This document shows positions 11,501-23,100 of a stretch of DNA of 64,000 nucleotides, in pieces. Source of the stretch: Plumapathes pennacea (Eukaryota > Cnidaria > Anthozoa > Antipatharia > Myriopathidae); NCBI GenBank assembly GCA_964036295.1, contig OZ038462.1, forward strand, positions 27,889,759 to 27,953,758, given 5' to 3'. Position 1 is the first letter of the stretch. Each line of letters opens with the position of its first letter. The notes under the pieces were generated by a model. The model saw only the letters and a program-made list of their open reading frames with translations, searched no databases and had not been told where the DNA came from. The translations under genes and the position numbers were made by a program.

Positions 11501-14500
11501 GTTTCTCTAGAAGAATACAAAATGTTCCCCTTCCTCTTGTAGGTTAGCGGAATCATCAGTGGACCTGAACTTGCAGTTGATGCGCTGGCGGTTGCTCCCG
11601 TCGTTGAACTTGGAGCAGGTGTCGAGCACGCGGTGCCTGCTGCTTGGAGCGGGAACGTTAGGATGCAACGTAGCAAGGTGTCTCATGGTACGTGGCCGTG
11701 TTGTTTAGCCGGCGGATTCAGCTGCTTCACGTCGGGCGCAGCGTTAACTATCGGCATAAGAAAGCGCATCCTAAAATCAGTGATCCTGGGCCCCAGGACC
11801 AACTCCAACTGTCCGTTTTAGTCGGACTGAATTTGAGTGCCGTAGTCTAAAAATCTGCGAAGCTACTGTATTTTAATTTGTCCCCCGAGCTTTGCGAGGA
11901 GTTTCTAAACGTGACGCCATATCATCGGCTTAATGGGATGCGCACGTCGGATTAAATTTGACAGAATCAAAAATCTAAGAGCGGAAAATCCTTGACCAGA
12001 AATTACCGCCACGAAACGATGCTATGACAGAGAACAACTCCGCAAAGACAACAGCGTATGAAAGCAGATCGGGGGTTTCAGAAGCAAAAGTGGGCCCACT
12101 GGTGTTGTTGCAGACAACTTTGCAAAGACAACAGCACGATTGCATGAAAGTTTGAGTCAAAGGAATGTACATTGTCCCCGAGCCCTGGCCTTGCAGACGT
12201 TTGTAAAAGACCCGGATATTGTGCTACTGTATGAGAGGCAAGCTTGCCAGCTGGGAAAATGAAGGAAACGATTTGTTTAAGACATTCACGAGCACAACAA
12301 CGTACGCAGGTTTGAGTGTTGCTTCGCGACGCTACCGGTTTGTCATGAAACTCAATTTTTTCTTCACAAAAGATAAGCAAAGGTTAGTCGGTGGAAAACT
12401 GGAAATCGAACGATCAACGTGGCAAATTGCAAGTACATTGTGCTGTCCGTATTTTGTGTGACTCGATCACTTAGAGAAAATATTGAAATCATGTTGATTA
12501 ATCGGAACTTGAATCATTCAGTCAGATGCGTTGCGAGACAAGCTGCCGAGAAAATTGCACGGTGTAATAGCGCCCTTATACGGGAAGTAAATTAGTAAAA
12601 GTGTTATTTGCTATTGCGTATGATTGTAAAAGTGGCTTATATAAACACTTGAATGTTAAAGTTACAAAACCATCAGTCTGACCGCAAGCTCTCTTTTCTC
12701 CTCCCAAGGGCTGGGGCGTTCGTACCATAACATTTGTGGACAACTCGCGTGTCTCGTTTTCCAACCCGGTGCGGCAGACGTTGTTCGAGTTCGAAGACTG
12801 CAAGGCTGGCGGGAAGCTCAAAGCCGAAGCTGCGGCCGAATCGCTGAAGAGGATTTTCCCAGGAGTGGTACGCAAATTCATTGTAATACATTGTTGAGTG
12901 TTAAAAACGTTGTTGTTGTTGTTGTTGTTGTTTTCATTGTTGTTATTATTGTTGTTGTTGTGCTTGCCACTCTTGCTGTTTAAGCTTGCCGTGTTTTGAC
13001 TGTTTGGCTGCAGAATTCTTCAGGTGTGGTCATGTCTATCCCGATGCCCGGCCATCCTGTTGGCACTTGTGCTGGTAAGTCACGTTACAAGTGAGGTCAC
13101 GCTCTCTTACTTATAAGTCACACTTCCTCACTTGTAACGTAGAGTGTATAATGTGGATACCGTGTGTGAAAAAGATGTTAGTTGACGTTTCGAGCGTTAG
13201 CCCTCCGTCAAAGTAAAAACGTTTTACCCTTTGCTATGACGAAAGGCTAACACTCGAAACTTCAGCAAACACTGTGTCGTTCAGCGTTTCACTGCAACGC
13301 GGACCAGAACCAATTCAAACAGGGTCTAGTAGGCTAGGCCGTTATATCCCTTATTTGTAAGTCTCTGTTGCTCCTTCTGGCTTTTTCTTGCCATTTCTTG
13401 TCACAATACATTGACCTGCTGTATCCTGCCTGTCCCTCTCCTCCCCCTACTTTCTTTGGTCGGGTTTATCCTGTCTGCCCCTCTCCTCCCCCTATTTTCT
13501 CTGGTCGTGTTTATCCTGCCTGTCCCTCTCCTCCCCCTACTTTCTCTGGTCGTGTTTATCCTGCCTGTCCCTCTCCTCCCCCCTACTTTCTCTCTTGTGC
13601 ACCTGTTTTATTTTCATTTTGATCTTTTATTGGCAGAGGAGTTGGAGCGTGTCAAGCGTGACGTAGAACAACTCGAACAGCTCATCGACACTCATGATGT
13701 TGTGTTCTTATTGATGGATACGCGGGAGAGTAGGTGGCTGCCGACGGTCATCGCTGCGACAAAACGAAAGGTTTGTGTTGTTTGAGAATACGAGTGTCTT
13801 CACCATCACTAACCACCATGGACACAATCACACATCACGTTTGGTGTCCCAGATTTGTTTGCCTTGAATTGTAGCAAGAACTCATGCTTTGGTTTGTTCC
13901 TTTTAGTTGGTAATTAACGCTGCGCTCGGATTCGACACGTTTCTGGTCATGCGCCACGGTGCGAAAGGGTCAGCGGCTCAGGAAGGTGCCTCTTCTTTGA
14001 CCTCGATTCCAGGCTCCAGACTCGGCTGCTACTTCTGCAACGATGTCGTCGCCCCTGGCAACGTAAGCATCTCGGTGTCTCTTTTTTTGTAAAATTGTTC
14101 CCACAGGAATGTGTTTCCATTTTTGAAATTTTGGTCGCGATAATTCTATTTCATACAGGGAATGGCTTTTTATTGCGCCTGTTATCAAAATTGTATCAAA
14201 ATTTGCTCCAAGGTTTTCAATATTTGTTTTACGTCCTGTGTAGCACTAGGGTCATCGGCGAAAACTTTGACAATATTGAGTGATATGTTCAGCCATTGAG
14301 GCTCTCTGTCTTCTCTTCCCCAGTCCACTCGCGACCGCACGCTAGATCAGCAGTGCACTGTATCGAGGCCCGGCATGTCGTTCATTTCCAGTGCTCTGGC
14401 CGTGGAACTTCTAGTTTCCATTCTGCAGCATCCTGAAGGGTTGGTACTGATCGTATTTTTTTCCTCACTACCATGTTCCACTGTCCAATTTTATAAGTTG

Positions 14501-16266
14501 AAAATTTCAAATGCATGAATACTGCTCAACAACGTGAACATTAATGTTCTCATCAAGATCTTTCATTTGAACGGTTACACCTTTAGATTTCATTTGAGAG
14601 CTCAGCAGTTGAAAGGGAACAGTGCTGTCAGAACGTAGTAATTGAGAGCTTTCATTTGAGTGGTCACACCTTTATGTTTCATTTGACAGTTCAGAAGTTG
14701 GAAGCGAACACTGACTTGCAGAACATGTACTAATTGAGAACTTTTATTTAAGTGTTCACACCTTAAGGTTTCATTTAATAGTTCAGCAGTAGGCCGTTTT
14801 CTAGCTTGGGTCAAGACTGCTTTGTTTTTACGAAAACTAATTTTGAGTACTCATTTTACGTGTTTTTGTCAAACTCCTTTTTGCGCATGACAGGTTTTAT
14901 GCAGCAGCTGACACGAGTGCCAAAGATGACCACCTCACGGCTGATCTCCAGTCCCCTCTCGGTGTCGTTCCTCATCAGGTAATTCACTGCGTATGCGGCA
15001 AAAGTCGGATTAAAATGAACATACATTTGTATCAACACTCGTAGACAATTCGTAGGCTGTCAACTCATAGTTCTCAGAACTTTGGGTTTTAAACCTTGGC
15101 TTTTAAAATGTGGCTTTTCATGTTCCAGATTCGTGGCTTTTTGTCCAGGTACCACGTGGTTTTACCTGCAAGTCTGGCTTTCGACAAATGTATCGCCTGC
15201 TCTGAAACGGTGAGTTAGTTAGGCGCTGCACTTACAGCATACTACCCTGCAGTGCAATACACTGCATTACACTATACTACAGTAGTACATTTCACTTCAC
15301 TAACAGTGCACACACTAAATTCCACCTCGCAACTCTACGCACATCCCATGACATCATATCGCTCCACTGTGCAATACTGCGCCACCATAAAACAGTCTTA
15401 CCTACTTCAGGTTCTGACCAATTACGAGACGGAAGGCTTCTCGTTCCTGGAGAAAGTTTTCAACCTTCCGCAGTACCTTGAGAACCTGACGGGACTCACA
15501 AAGCTGCTGCAGGACGCGCTCGTATCCGAGGTAAGGCTATCGTTGAACATAGTGGTTTTATTATATGGGGACCAATTGATCCTTGTGTGTGTCACGTGAC
15601 CTGAAATGGGACAACACACCAAGAAAACATCTCAAAATAACAGTGAAATGTTATTTGCCAGACGTTTGCTCACTCATTTGGTATTTCTGGGCAAATTATC
15701 TGATTGAGAGTGAAAAATCTGGTAACACCGTGATATTTTACTTAGAGACGCATGTTGATGTGTTGTCTCATTTCAGGTCACGTGACATTAACTGAAGGTC
15801 AATTGATTCGATAAACATTTACACGTGTATTTTACAAGTTGAACCATCTGAAGAGTCACGGATATTGGTCTCAAATGTACGGCTGCATCTACAGTACTTG
15901 GTCATGGAATTAACGTGCGGGGAATTTGGTCCAACTTGTAAAATATCTTTTTTTAATATATTTGATTGCTTAGTCTCGGGTCAGCCCTTTGATTGTCACG
16001 TCTGCTGTTTTAGTTGGACAAAGATTCTCTTCGTGTCAATTGTATATTGGGTTATCTACCTATTACGGTATTTACGTTTATATAATCAAAGTTTGATATT
16101 CGTTGGTTGGCTTAGCGACATAGTGATTCTAAAGTTTTTTGTTTCGTTCGTTTGTTTGTTTGTTTTTTTTGCTTGCGAATGTTTGGTATGTTCGCTCAGC
16201 AACCCATTTAACGATCTATCTGTTCGTTAGGTTTGGGAAATGAGTGATGAAGAAACATTGGAGTAA
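5584..16266 (+). CDS. ATG7: Autophagy-related protein 7, E1-like activating enzyme (complete)
   Basis: Twenty exons join in phase to 681 codons plus stop (human about 703): 5584-5731, 6276-6330, 7027-7144, 7767-7844, 8636-8752, 8906-8957, 9593-9678, 10365-10453, 10621-10739, 10878-10968, 11543-11687, 12709-12867, 13014-13074, 13637-13770, 13907-14062, 14324-14439, 14894-14978, 15129-15209, 15411-15530, 16231-16266. The N-terminal domain reads [16 protein letters not shown] and later [16 protein letters not shown]. The E1 adenylation domain has the nucleotide loop GAGTLGCN (about residues 353-360), [12 protein letters not shown], the catalytic cysteine in [12 protein letters not shown] (about C547), and zinc pairs CYFC (525/528) and CIAC (624/627). 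The C-terminus [11 protein letters not shown] is typical of ATG7. The enzyme activates ATG8 and ATG12 in the cytosol and passes them to ATG3 and ATG10. All key residues are present. The start ATG is preceded by an A-rich context (GCAAAATGGC). Confidence 0.97.
8299..8463. repeat. Hairpin element in an ATG7 intron
   Basis: Arms of about 35 bp: CTGTCTCCTTCGCAGC then GTTTCCTTTGTCATCAC on the left, and GTGACGACAAAGGAAAC then GGCTGCAAAGGAGAC on the right. No coding content. Confidence 0.75.
9096..9551. mobile_element. TTAA-flanked MITE with long inverted repeats
   Basis: TTAA at 9096-9099 and 9548-9551 flank ends AGTGCACATAAGCCC and GGGCTTATGTGCACT. The arms continue inward for more than 100 bp (ATATCTTTACAAT, ATATTCAAAATATAAACC and similar). 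A TTAA target duplication is typical of piggyBac- and Kolobok-mobilised elements; which of the two cannot be decided. It lies in the intron between exons 6 and 7 of ATG7. Confidence 0.8.
10115..10290. mobile_element. Short MITE with CAGTGCTCGACATTAA ends
   Basis: The left end CAGTGCTCGACATTAAGG and right end CCGTTAATGTCGAGCACTG are inverted copies. A CAGTG terminus suggests a hAT-mobilised element, but no clear 8-bp target duplication was seen. It lies in the intron upstream of ATG7 exon 8. Confidence 0.7.
10982..11139. mobile_element. MITE with CAGTCAACTCCCTC ends and internal GTCCGTCTTA repeats
   Basis: Ends CAGTCAACTCCCTC and GAGGGAGTTGGTTG are inverted, with GACGGACAC/GTGTCCGTC just inside. 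Related pieces of the unit (ACCAACTCCAACTGTCCG) reappear at about 11798-11825 after exon 11. The TIR form resembles pogo/Tigger-type elements. Confidence 0.7.
12908..12961. repeat. GTT microsatellite
   Basis: Repeats of GTT with a few interruptions, in the intron after ATG7 exon 12. Confidence 0.85.
13177..13275. repeat. Pair of inverted 'cgaaac' termini resembling Penelope/hammerhead ends
   Basis: GACGTTTCGAGCGTTAGCC (plus strand) and GGCTAACACTCGAAACTTC (further right) face each other. A third diverged piece, ATTTCGAGCATTAGCCC, sits at about 6622-6640. The form GACGA..GGCTAACGCTC..GAAAC is the layout seen at Penelope-like termini; see the findings. Confidence 0.5.
13420..13590. repeat. 45-bp minisatellite in an ATG7 intron
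   Basis: About four copies of a unit containing CTGCCTGTCCCTCTCCTCCC, CTACTTTCTCTGGTCG and TGTTTATC. It ends about 45 bp before exon 14, so the pyrimidine-rich unit may feed the polypyrimidine tract. Confidence 0.8.
14555..14800. repeat. Tandem repeat, about three copies (same family as 26290-26545)
   Basis: Each unit carries TTGAGAGCTTTCATTTGA, a GTGGTCACACCTTTA-like piece and a TTTCATTTGACAGTTCAG-like piece. The same unit appears inverted in the WD40 gene at 26290-26545. Confidence 0.75.
15790..15955. mobile_element. MITE fragment of the 30414-30644 family
   Basis: AAACATTTACACGTGTATTT with AAGTTGAACCAT at one end and AATTTGGTCCAACTTGTAAAA at the other match the termini of the fuller copy at 30414-30644. 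Confidence 0.7.
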
Positions 16267-17159
16267 CCTGAAGACTTGGTAGCGAACCAGAATGTGAAAC
16301 AACGGACAAAGGACGAGGCGATAACACAGGAGGAACACAACAGGCGAGAAATAGATTATGTAGTATTATTAATGAATAGCCTTATATCTAGTTAATTGGT
16401 TGGTTGGATAATAGTATCCCAGAAAAGAAATCGTGATAAGCGTTAGATATTTTTGCCGTTGGTTTGGATGATCAAAGTCAGACTGACGTGATAAATGGAT
16501 TTCTGGGAAAATAGTCGTCATTAACAGTTGCCACGTGGATATACAACACTATGACTTATGCTCTGTCAACTTTGCATACTTGACAAAAAAAAAAAAAAAA
16601 AAAAAATATCAATCTGAAATAGGGATATACAGATTGCAGCCGGACAGTAAGAGCCGCCGGGATTTATATCTCGAGAGCGCAAAAGGTCTAACAAGAATCA
16701 CTGCATAGTAGCATAGTAAAGATGATTTGGAATCAATTTTCCATGAACGTTTTTGGTATTAACCTGTTCTTTGCGAGGGGATATCTTGTACTCGTCGTAA
16801 ATGCAGTCAATCTGATAGCCGTATACAAATGTACAACTGTTTCCCAGTTCTGTTCGACGTGCTGTCGACGCTTTTCGGAAATCTTTCGTAGCGACATCGT
16901 GTAACTCGGAATTTTAGCTCTCCACACTGCAACTTGAGAATATCAGTTGTTCTTTTTTCACTCTGCAGTCGTTTGGTTTTCGCTGAACGTTCATGTCACA
17001 GTAATATGGCAACATACAGATACAAATCATTCAATTTTTATCAAAAGAAACGTTTATTTGCAAACAAATAAAAGCATTGTAACACCTCAAGTATCCCTCT
17101 CATCTCATTGTGCCAAGCGAAGGAATTTTCGTATCTAATGCTGCACTGATATGCCGCGG
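16267..17159. other. ATG7 3' UTR and tail-to-tail spacer
   Basis: This separates the stop of ATG7 from the stop of the WD40 gene on the other strand. It holds an A-run at 16585-16606 and no recognised gene. A canonical AATAAA for ATG7 was not found close to the stop; AACAAATAAAAGC at about 17062 reads plus-strand and could serve as a distal signal. Confidence 0.5.
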
Positions 17160-20100
17160 TTACTTTTTCGCGCCGTTTATAAACCCGCCTGCATTCTTCG
17201 CTGACCCTCGGTTTCCGCTCGGCTTCGATCCAACAACAGGAAGAGAATTAGCGAGCTGAGACGAAATCAGAGCAGGACTGGCACTTGTTCTAGCACCGTG
17301 AGCCGGAGTAAGACTGACACTAGCTCTGCGACCGTGACTCGTAGCAGGACTGGCACTAGCTCGGGCCCCAAAGTTTGCGTGGTTGAGAGCGGGCTTCTGC
17401 GACTTCACAGAGTGTGCTCTCTGTGTCTTGTGACGCACCATCGTTGTGGAAGACGCATTGGCCCGGTGAATGTGCGCGTTCTTGAGCACTCCAGGAATCT
17501 TGTGTTCCGTAATTTGCTCGAGTTCTTTGCACGGAAGCGAGGAGTAAACGATGATCTGGTTTTGGTTGAAGCGGAGTTTGGGTGGCGGTTGCAGCAGGCG
17601 GTGTCTGGTCTTCGGCTCGTAATATCTTCCCAGTACGTCCTGAAGCGACGCATCCACGATGCTTTGGTTTTCACCTTCAAACTCCGGAGACTCTGCGCCT
17701 GCTCTGGAGAAGTCCGTCCCTCTCCTCCCCGCCAGCTGTGCGATCCTGATAATGTGCTTCGCCAGCCTGTCGTGCAATTCAGAGAAGTTAGCGAGCCGTA
17801 ATACGTCCAACCATACAAGAAGAAAATGCACGAGCGATATTTGATAATCGTAGTTTAATCTACCTTCATCTGAGCAATCTATCCAATATTGTATTATATA
17901 GAGACTGATGGAGAAAGTTGAAGTTGATCACTCTCAGGGGTGGAATGGTTCACCCTATCATCGCCATGTTTCTCCTAATTCCGTTGAAGTCCTGATTTTT
18001 TCCTGGAGCTGTTTTTGCAAATTGCTTCACAACTGCAAAGATCTCTCTCAAGTGTGTATTTTATCTTATTATCCTTTGTTTGCTTGGTCTGTACGGTACG
18101 TTATTGGCCGACTTTTAACGATGTTTCATAGCTTACGGTACGGACTAAGCAAACAAGGTTGATAAGATATTTATCATGTGGTTCCACTGAGAAAGGAACG
18201 TGGCCATAGCACGGTGTACTATTTGTATCATTATTAAACAACGTGTAAAGTTTATGACATTCAGAATAAATTACTTAGTCCCACCTCCATTTTGGGACAG
18301 CCGGACTCTTTAATGTCCTCAGTGTCTCTGGCGAGGCAATCCGCTGAACATCGTGAGGAAGTTTGCGGACACCCTTCATGACTTTCTCCAGGTCCCACGC
18401 GGTCATCTGTCCGAAGGTTCCTAAAGGTGGACAGGCGACAAAGAATTAACGCGGAAGTCTGCGATAAAGTCAAAAGGCTTGGTATTTCCTGAGAATACCT
18501 CAACAGTAATTCCTACCGATATAGCGTCCAGTGTCACACCACAGTCTCACAGAACAATCGGTCGACGCGGAGAGGATTAGGTGGTGGTTCTCCACGAAGT
18601 CGAGGCTGACGATTGGCGCCAGATGAGCCCGGAATACAGTGACCAGCGGAGGTGCCTGTTGCTTATCGTCTTGTCCAATGGGAGGCAAGACTTTCTTGAG
18701 AGCTGCCCAGCAGTTTTTAGCTGGAGGGATCGCCTCCTGCTTATTTGTTTGGTTGCAGTACGAGGAGATGTCCCAAACCTGCGTACAAATAAACCATACT
18801 TAGTGAAGAGAACCGACAAACAAGAATGGCCAAGGCGCTCGCCAATGTAGTACAGGCGCGTCATTCCTGGATACGAGAGAACTTTGGCCGAAAAGAAAGC
18901 CCGTAGCAAGCTCATGTTTCACTCTTTATGATTTATTTCTCAGTCGAACCCCGTTATTTGGAACTCGTTTAATTCGCAGTCCCCGTTATTTCGAAGTCAA
19001 GCTGAATCCCTTTGGATTAGCTTGACTAGCTTGGCTATTTCAAAACCCCGCTATTTCGAACTTTTTTTCGTGTCCCGTGGGACTTCAAAATAGCGGAGTT
19101 CGACTGTATTTGGCTCTTACCAAACAAAGTGGGTAAAACAGTACCAATGAATATTAACCTTGATGAAGCCCAACGTATCTCCAGTCACCAGCAGTTTGTT
19201 GTTTTCGTCTGTTGCCATGGACAACACTGACTCGTGATCGCCATTGGCTGCCACAAACTCAGCCAAGAGTCCTCCGAACACGCTCCACGCGCGGACCCAG
19301 CCTTGAGAGCCCGCGGTCAGCAGGGTAGCGGTATGCTGCGCATGCTCGCGCTTTTGTAAAAACAGCACCTGAAGGTGATATAAAGAATCAGGTGCGGAAA
19401 ACAGGTTGCTGTTTTTTGAAACGACGTCTTAAAACCGAAGTGTGACGAGAAGGCAGTAAGAGAAGCTAAACATTACGACCCTAAAAGAATGGGCCCAGTT
19501 GCTCAAAGCAGGATTAGGCTAATCCTGGGTTTGATAAAAAATAATAAAACTATATAATAAAAGACGCTAAAAACTTTTCAATTTCTAAACAGCTAATAGA
19601 TCTGTAGCTCATGCGACTGGACCCAATCCGTGCCTGATACCTTATCTACAGTTGAGTCGGGTCTGATATGTTCTCTACAGTTAAGTTGGGCCTAATACCT
19701 TGTCTATAGTTGAGTTGGGTCTGATATCTTCTCTACTGTTAAGTCGGGTCTAATACCTTGTCTAAAGTTGAGTTGGGTCTGATATGTTCTCTGCAGTTAA
19801 GTCGGGTCTAATACCTTGTCTATAGTTGAGTTGGGTCTGATATGTTGTCTACAGTTAAGTCGGGCCTAATACCTTGTCTATAGTTGAGTTGGGTCTGATA
19901 TGTTCTCTACAGTTAAGTCGGGTCTAATACCTTTTCTATAGTTGAGTTGGGTCTGATATGTTCTCTACAGTTAAGTCGGGCCTAATACCTTGTCTATAGT
20001 TGAGTTGGGTCTGTTATGTTCTCTACTGTTAAGTCGGGCCTAATACCTTGTCTAAAGTTGAGTTGGGTCTGATATGTTCTCTACAGTTAAGTCGGGTCTA

Positions 20101-23100
20101 ATACCTTGTCTATAGTTGAGTTGGGTCTGATATGTTGTCTACAGTTAAGTCGGGCCTAATACCTTGTCTATAGTTGAGTTGGGTCTGATATGTTCTCTAC
20201 TGTTAAGTCGGGCCTAATACCTTTTCTATAGTTGAGTTGGGTCTGATATGTTCTCTACAGTTAAGTCGGGTCTAATACCTTGTCTACAGTTAAGTCGGGC
20301 CTAATACCTTGTCTATAGTTGAGTTGGGTCTGATATGTTCTCTACAGTTAAGTCGGGTCTAATACCTTGTCTACAGTTAAGTCGGGTCTAATACCTTGTC
20401 TACAGTTGAGTCGTGATCCGTTTCATGAACTTCCTGGTCGTGTGTCACCAAGTTATTGACAGCTTTTGCGTGCATCCACGTGTCCCGTTTGGACTCTGTG
20501 CCGAGTCTGCAGGGAACCGATGTGCGCTTTTTCTTGCTGCCCTCGTCTTCGTTCTCCTGCTTTGATTTTTCCATTGCTTTCATCACCGCATTGTACACTA
20601 AAAAAAGATTGGTTTGCATTTGTTATGAGCCAGCTAAACGATTGTATGTATTATGTTACGATTACCATTAAATGATTGAGTTCCAGTGAACGTGTAAGGA
20701 TGTGCAATCAAACGCAATGTAACGCATTCATGTGGGAGATTTTAACCTGCTTGCTTTTATTCAATCAATTCCAATCCATCAACCATTTAACTAACACGAT
20801 ATGTCCAGTCAGAAGCCGCTGAACCCTACTTATTTAACGTGCGACTAAAACTGTCCAATCAGAAGCCGCGTTCTTGTTTTCCTTTCTCCACGTTTGGGAA
20901 GAGCGATTCGTCCAATCAGAAACCTCGTATCTCTTTTTTTACGTGACTGATACGATACGTCCAATCAGAAGCCGCGCACTTGCTCAACTTCTTTAATTTT
21001 GCTTCAACTTCTGATACGCACGTGTTTTGTACGAAGTGTGGTTGTCACTCACCTGCGTTATTCTTTGATACGCGCTCTTTTAGTTCCAGTGGAATAACCT
21101 GCTTCTCACGTAAACTCCCGCCATACTCTTTGGCGTTCAAAATACAGAACACGTGACCAGTTTCTAGGCTCCATATTTTCACGTCCCCGTCATAACTGGC
21201 TGTGGCCACGAGATTGGGTCTGTAAAGGTCGATTGACAAGATGTCGTCCTTGTGGAAGTTAGGCCATATGCGGGGTTCGCCTTCTTCTTCTTCTCGACAA
21301 TCCCTGAAGGAAAAAACGTGTAATTTAGTACTTCACAGCCGCAAGGTTGTCACATCTTTCACTATTATCCTTTCTGAAGGCAAGGAAACGCTACGCTAGG
21401 ATTTCCACCCCACCCGCCACGGGAGCAACATATTAAAATTCAAAATGGCGGACGCACCAGCAGCTCTTCACCAAAATACTTCTGTTTCCATTCCAGTTAA
21501 GACTAAACTGACAAATTCGTGGATTTAAATATAGTTCGAGGTCTCTTTCCTGGATTGCATTTGATGTATTTGAGGTTTAAAGGCAAATACAGTCAGGCTT
21601 GCCGCTTGTTGCAAGGCGTTTAATTCGGAAAATCGCCCGCCACTTTTCTCCATTCACTTCCACGATGAGTGCTTCATAGATAGAAGTAGTTTATTCGTTT
21701 ATTTTGTATAGCCTAATGACCAATAAGAAGCCATGTTTTATAAGTGTTAATTGATTTCGTTGTGCCTTCAAACGGGCCTGAGTGGTAAATGCGAATTAGC
21801 GTTCGCCATGTTTGTTTAATTCCTGTCCAATCAGAATTCTTCCGTAACTGTAATGAAACTATATAAGCGCGCAATTGCAGAATTTCCAACAAAATGTTTT
21901 GCAGCACTAGAAAAACTGGAAGTATGCATCGGCCAACTTACTTGTACACCGTGACTTGTCTGCTCCAACCCACAGTAATTATGCGCTGCTTGGAGCACAG
22001 AAGTCCTGTTATCTGTGTGAGACGATAAACGAACTGTGAATGAAACAGTGTCCGAGACACCTTTATCACGCTACAGCTAGTCTGCTAATTATGAACGAAA
22101 CAAACCACTGAAAAAAGCAAGCCAGGGTTCCACTCAACGAAACATTTTCCTAGTTTTTTTTACACTTCGGACCAATTTTACCACTGCCGTGGCCAAATAC
22201 TGTTGTAGTATGCAGTATGTATTTGAGAGACATTTATCAGCAATGTGTTGCAGATGTTTGTCAGATTAGAGTCTGTTTAATAGTGTTAGAGTAATGGTCC
22301 AACTTGTAAAATACAGTTGTAAATATTTACTGAATTTGCCTCCAGTTTAGCAATTGAACCAATTCTCGTAACCATATACTGACTAAAGTACGGCCAAACG
22401 TTTTTCTGAAATACAGTAGAACCCCTCTATCTCGAACTCTCCAGGGAAGCGAGAAATAGTTGGAGATAGTGAGGGATTGAGATAGTGAGGGATCGAGAGA
22501 GTGAGGGATTGAGAGAGTGAGGGATTGAGATAGTGAGGGATTGAGATAGTGAGGGATTGAGATAGTGAGGGGTCGAGATAGTGAGGAATCGAGATAGTGA
22601 GGGATTGAGATAGCGAGGGATTGAGATAGTGAGGGATCGAGATAGTGAGGGATTGAGATAGTGAGGGATTGAGATAGTGAGGGATCGAGATAGTGAGGGA
22701 TTGAGATAGTGAGGGATTGAGATAGCGAGGGATCGAGATAGTGAGGGATTGAGATAGCGAGGGATTGAGATAGTGAGGGATCGAGATAGTGAGGGATCGA
22801 GAGAGTGAGGGATTGAGAGAGTGAGGGATTGAGATAGTGAGGGATCGAGATAGTGAGGGATTGAGATAGTGAGGGGTCGAGATAGTGAGGAATCGAGATA
22901 GTGAGGGATTGAGATAGTGAGGGATTGAGATAGTGAGGAATCGAGATAGTGAGGGATTGAGATAGTGAGGGATTGAGATAGCGAGGGATTGAGATAGTGA
23001 GGGATTGAGATAGTGAGGGATTGAGATAGTGAGGGATTGAGATAGTGAGGGATTGAGATAGTGAGGAATCGAGATAGTGAGGGATTGAGATAGTGAGGGA

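Noticed and set aside
13368-13625. Proline- and cysteine-rich small protein (CPSPPP repeats)
   Set aside because: It is a translation of the 45-bp minisatellite just before ATG7 exon 14.
17298-17801. A 167-codon plus-strand frame opposite the WD40 C-terminal exon
   Set aside because: It is the antisense shadow of the minus-strand exon, which has better family-like content and phase-consistent splicing.
19634-20412. CRISPR-like array
   Set aside because: The repeats are directly adjacent (29/58-bp units) with no unique spacers, in an animal gene intron.
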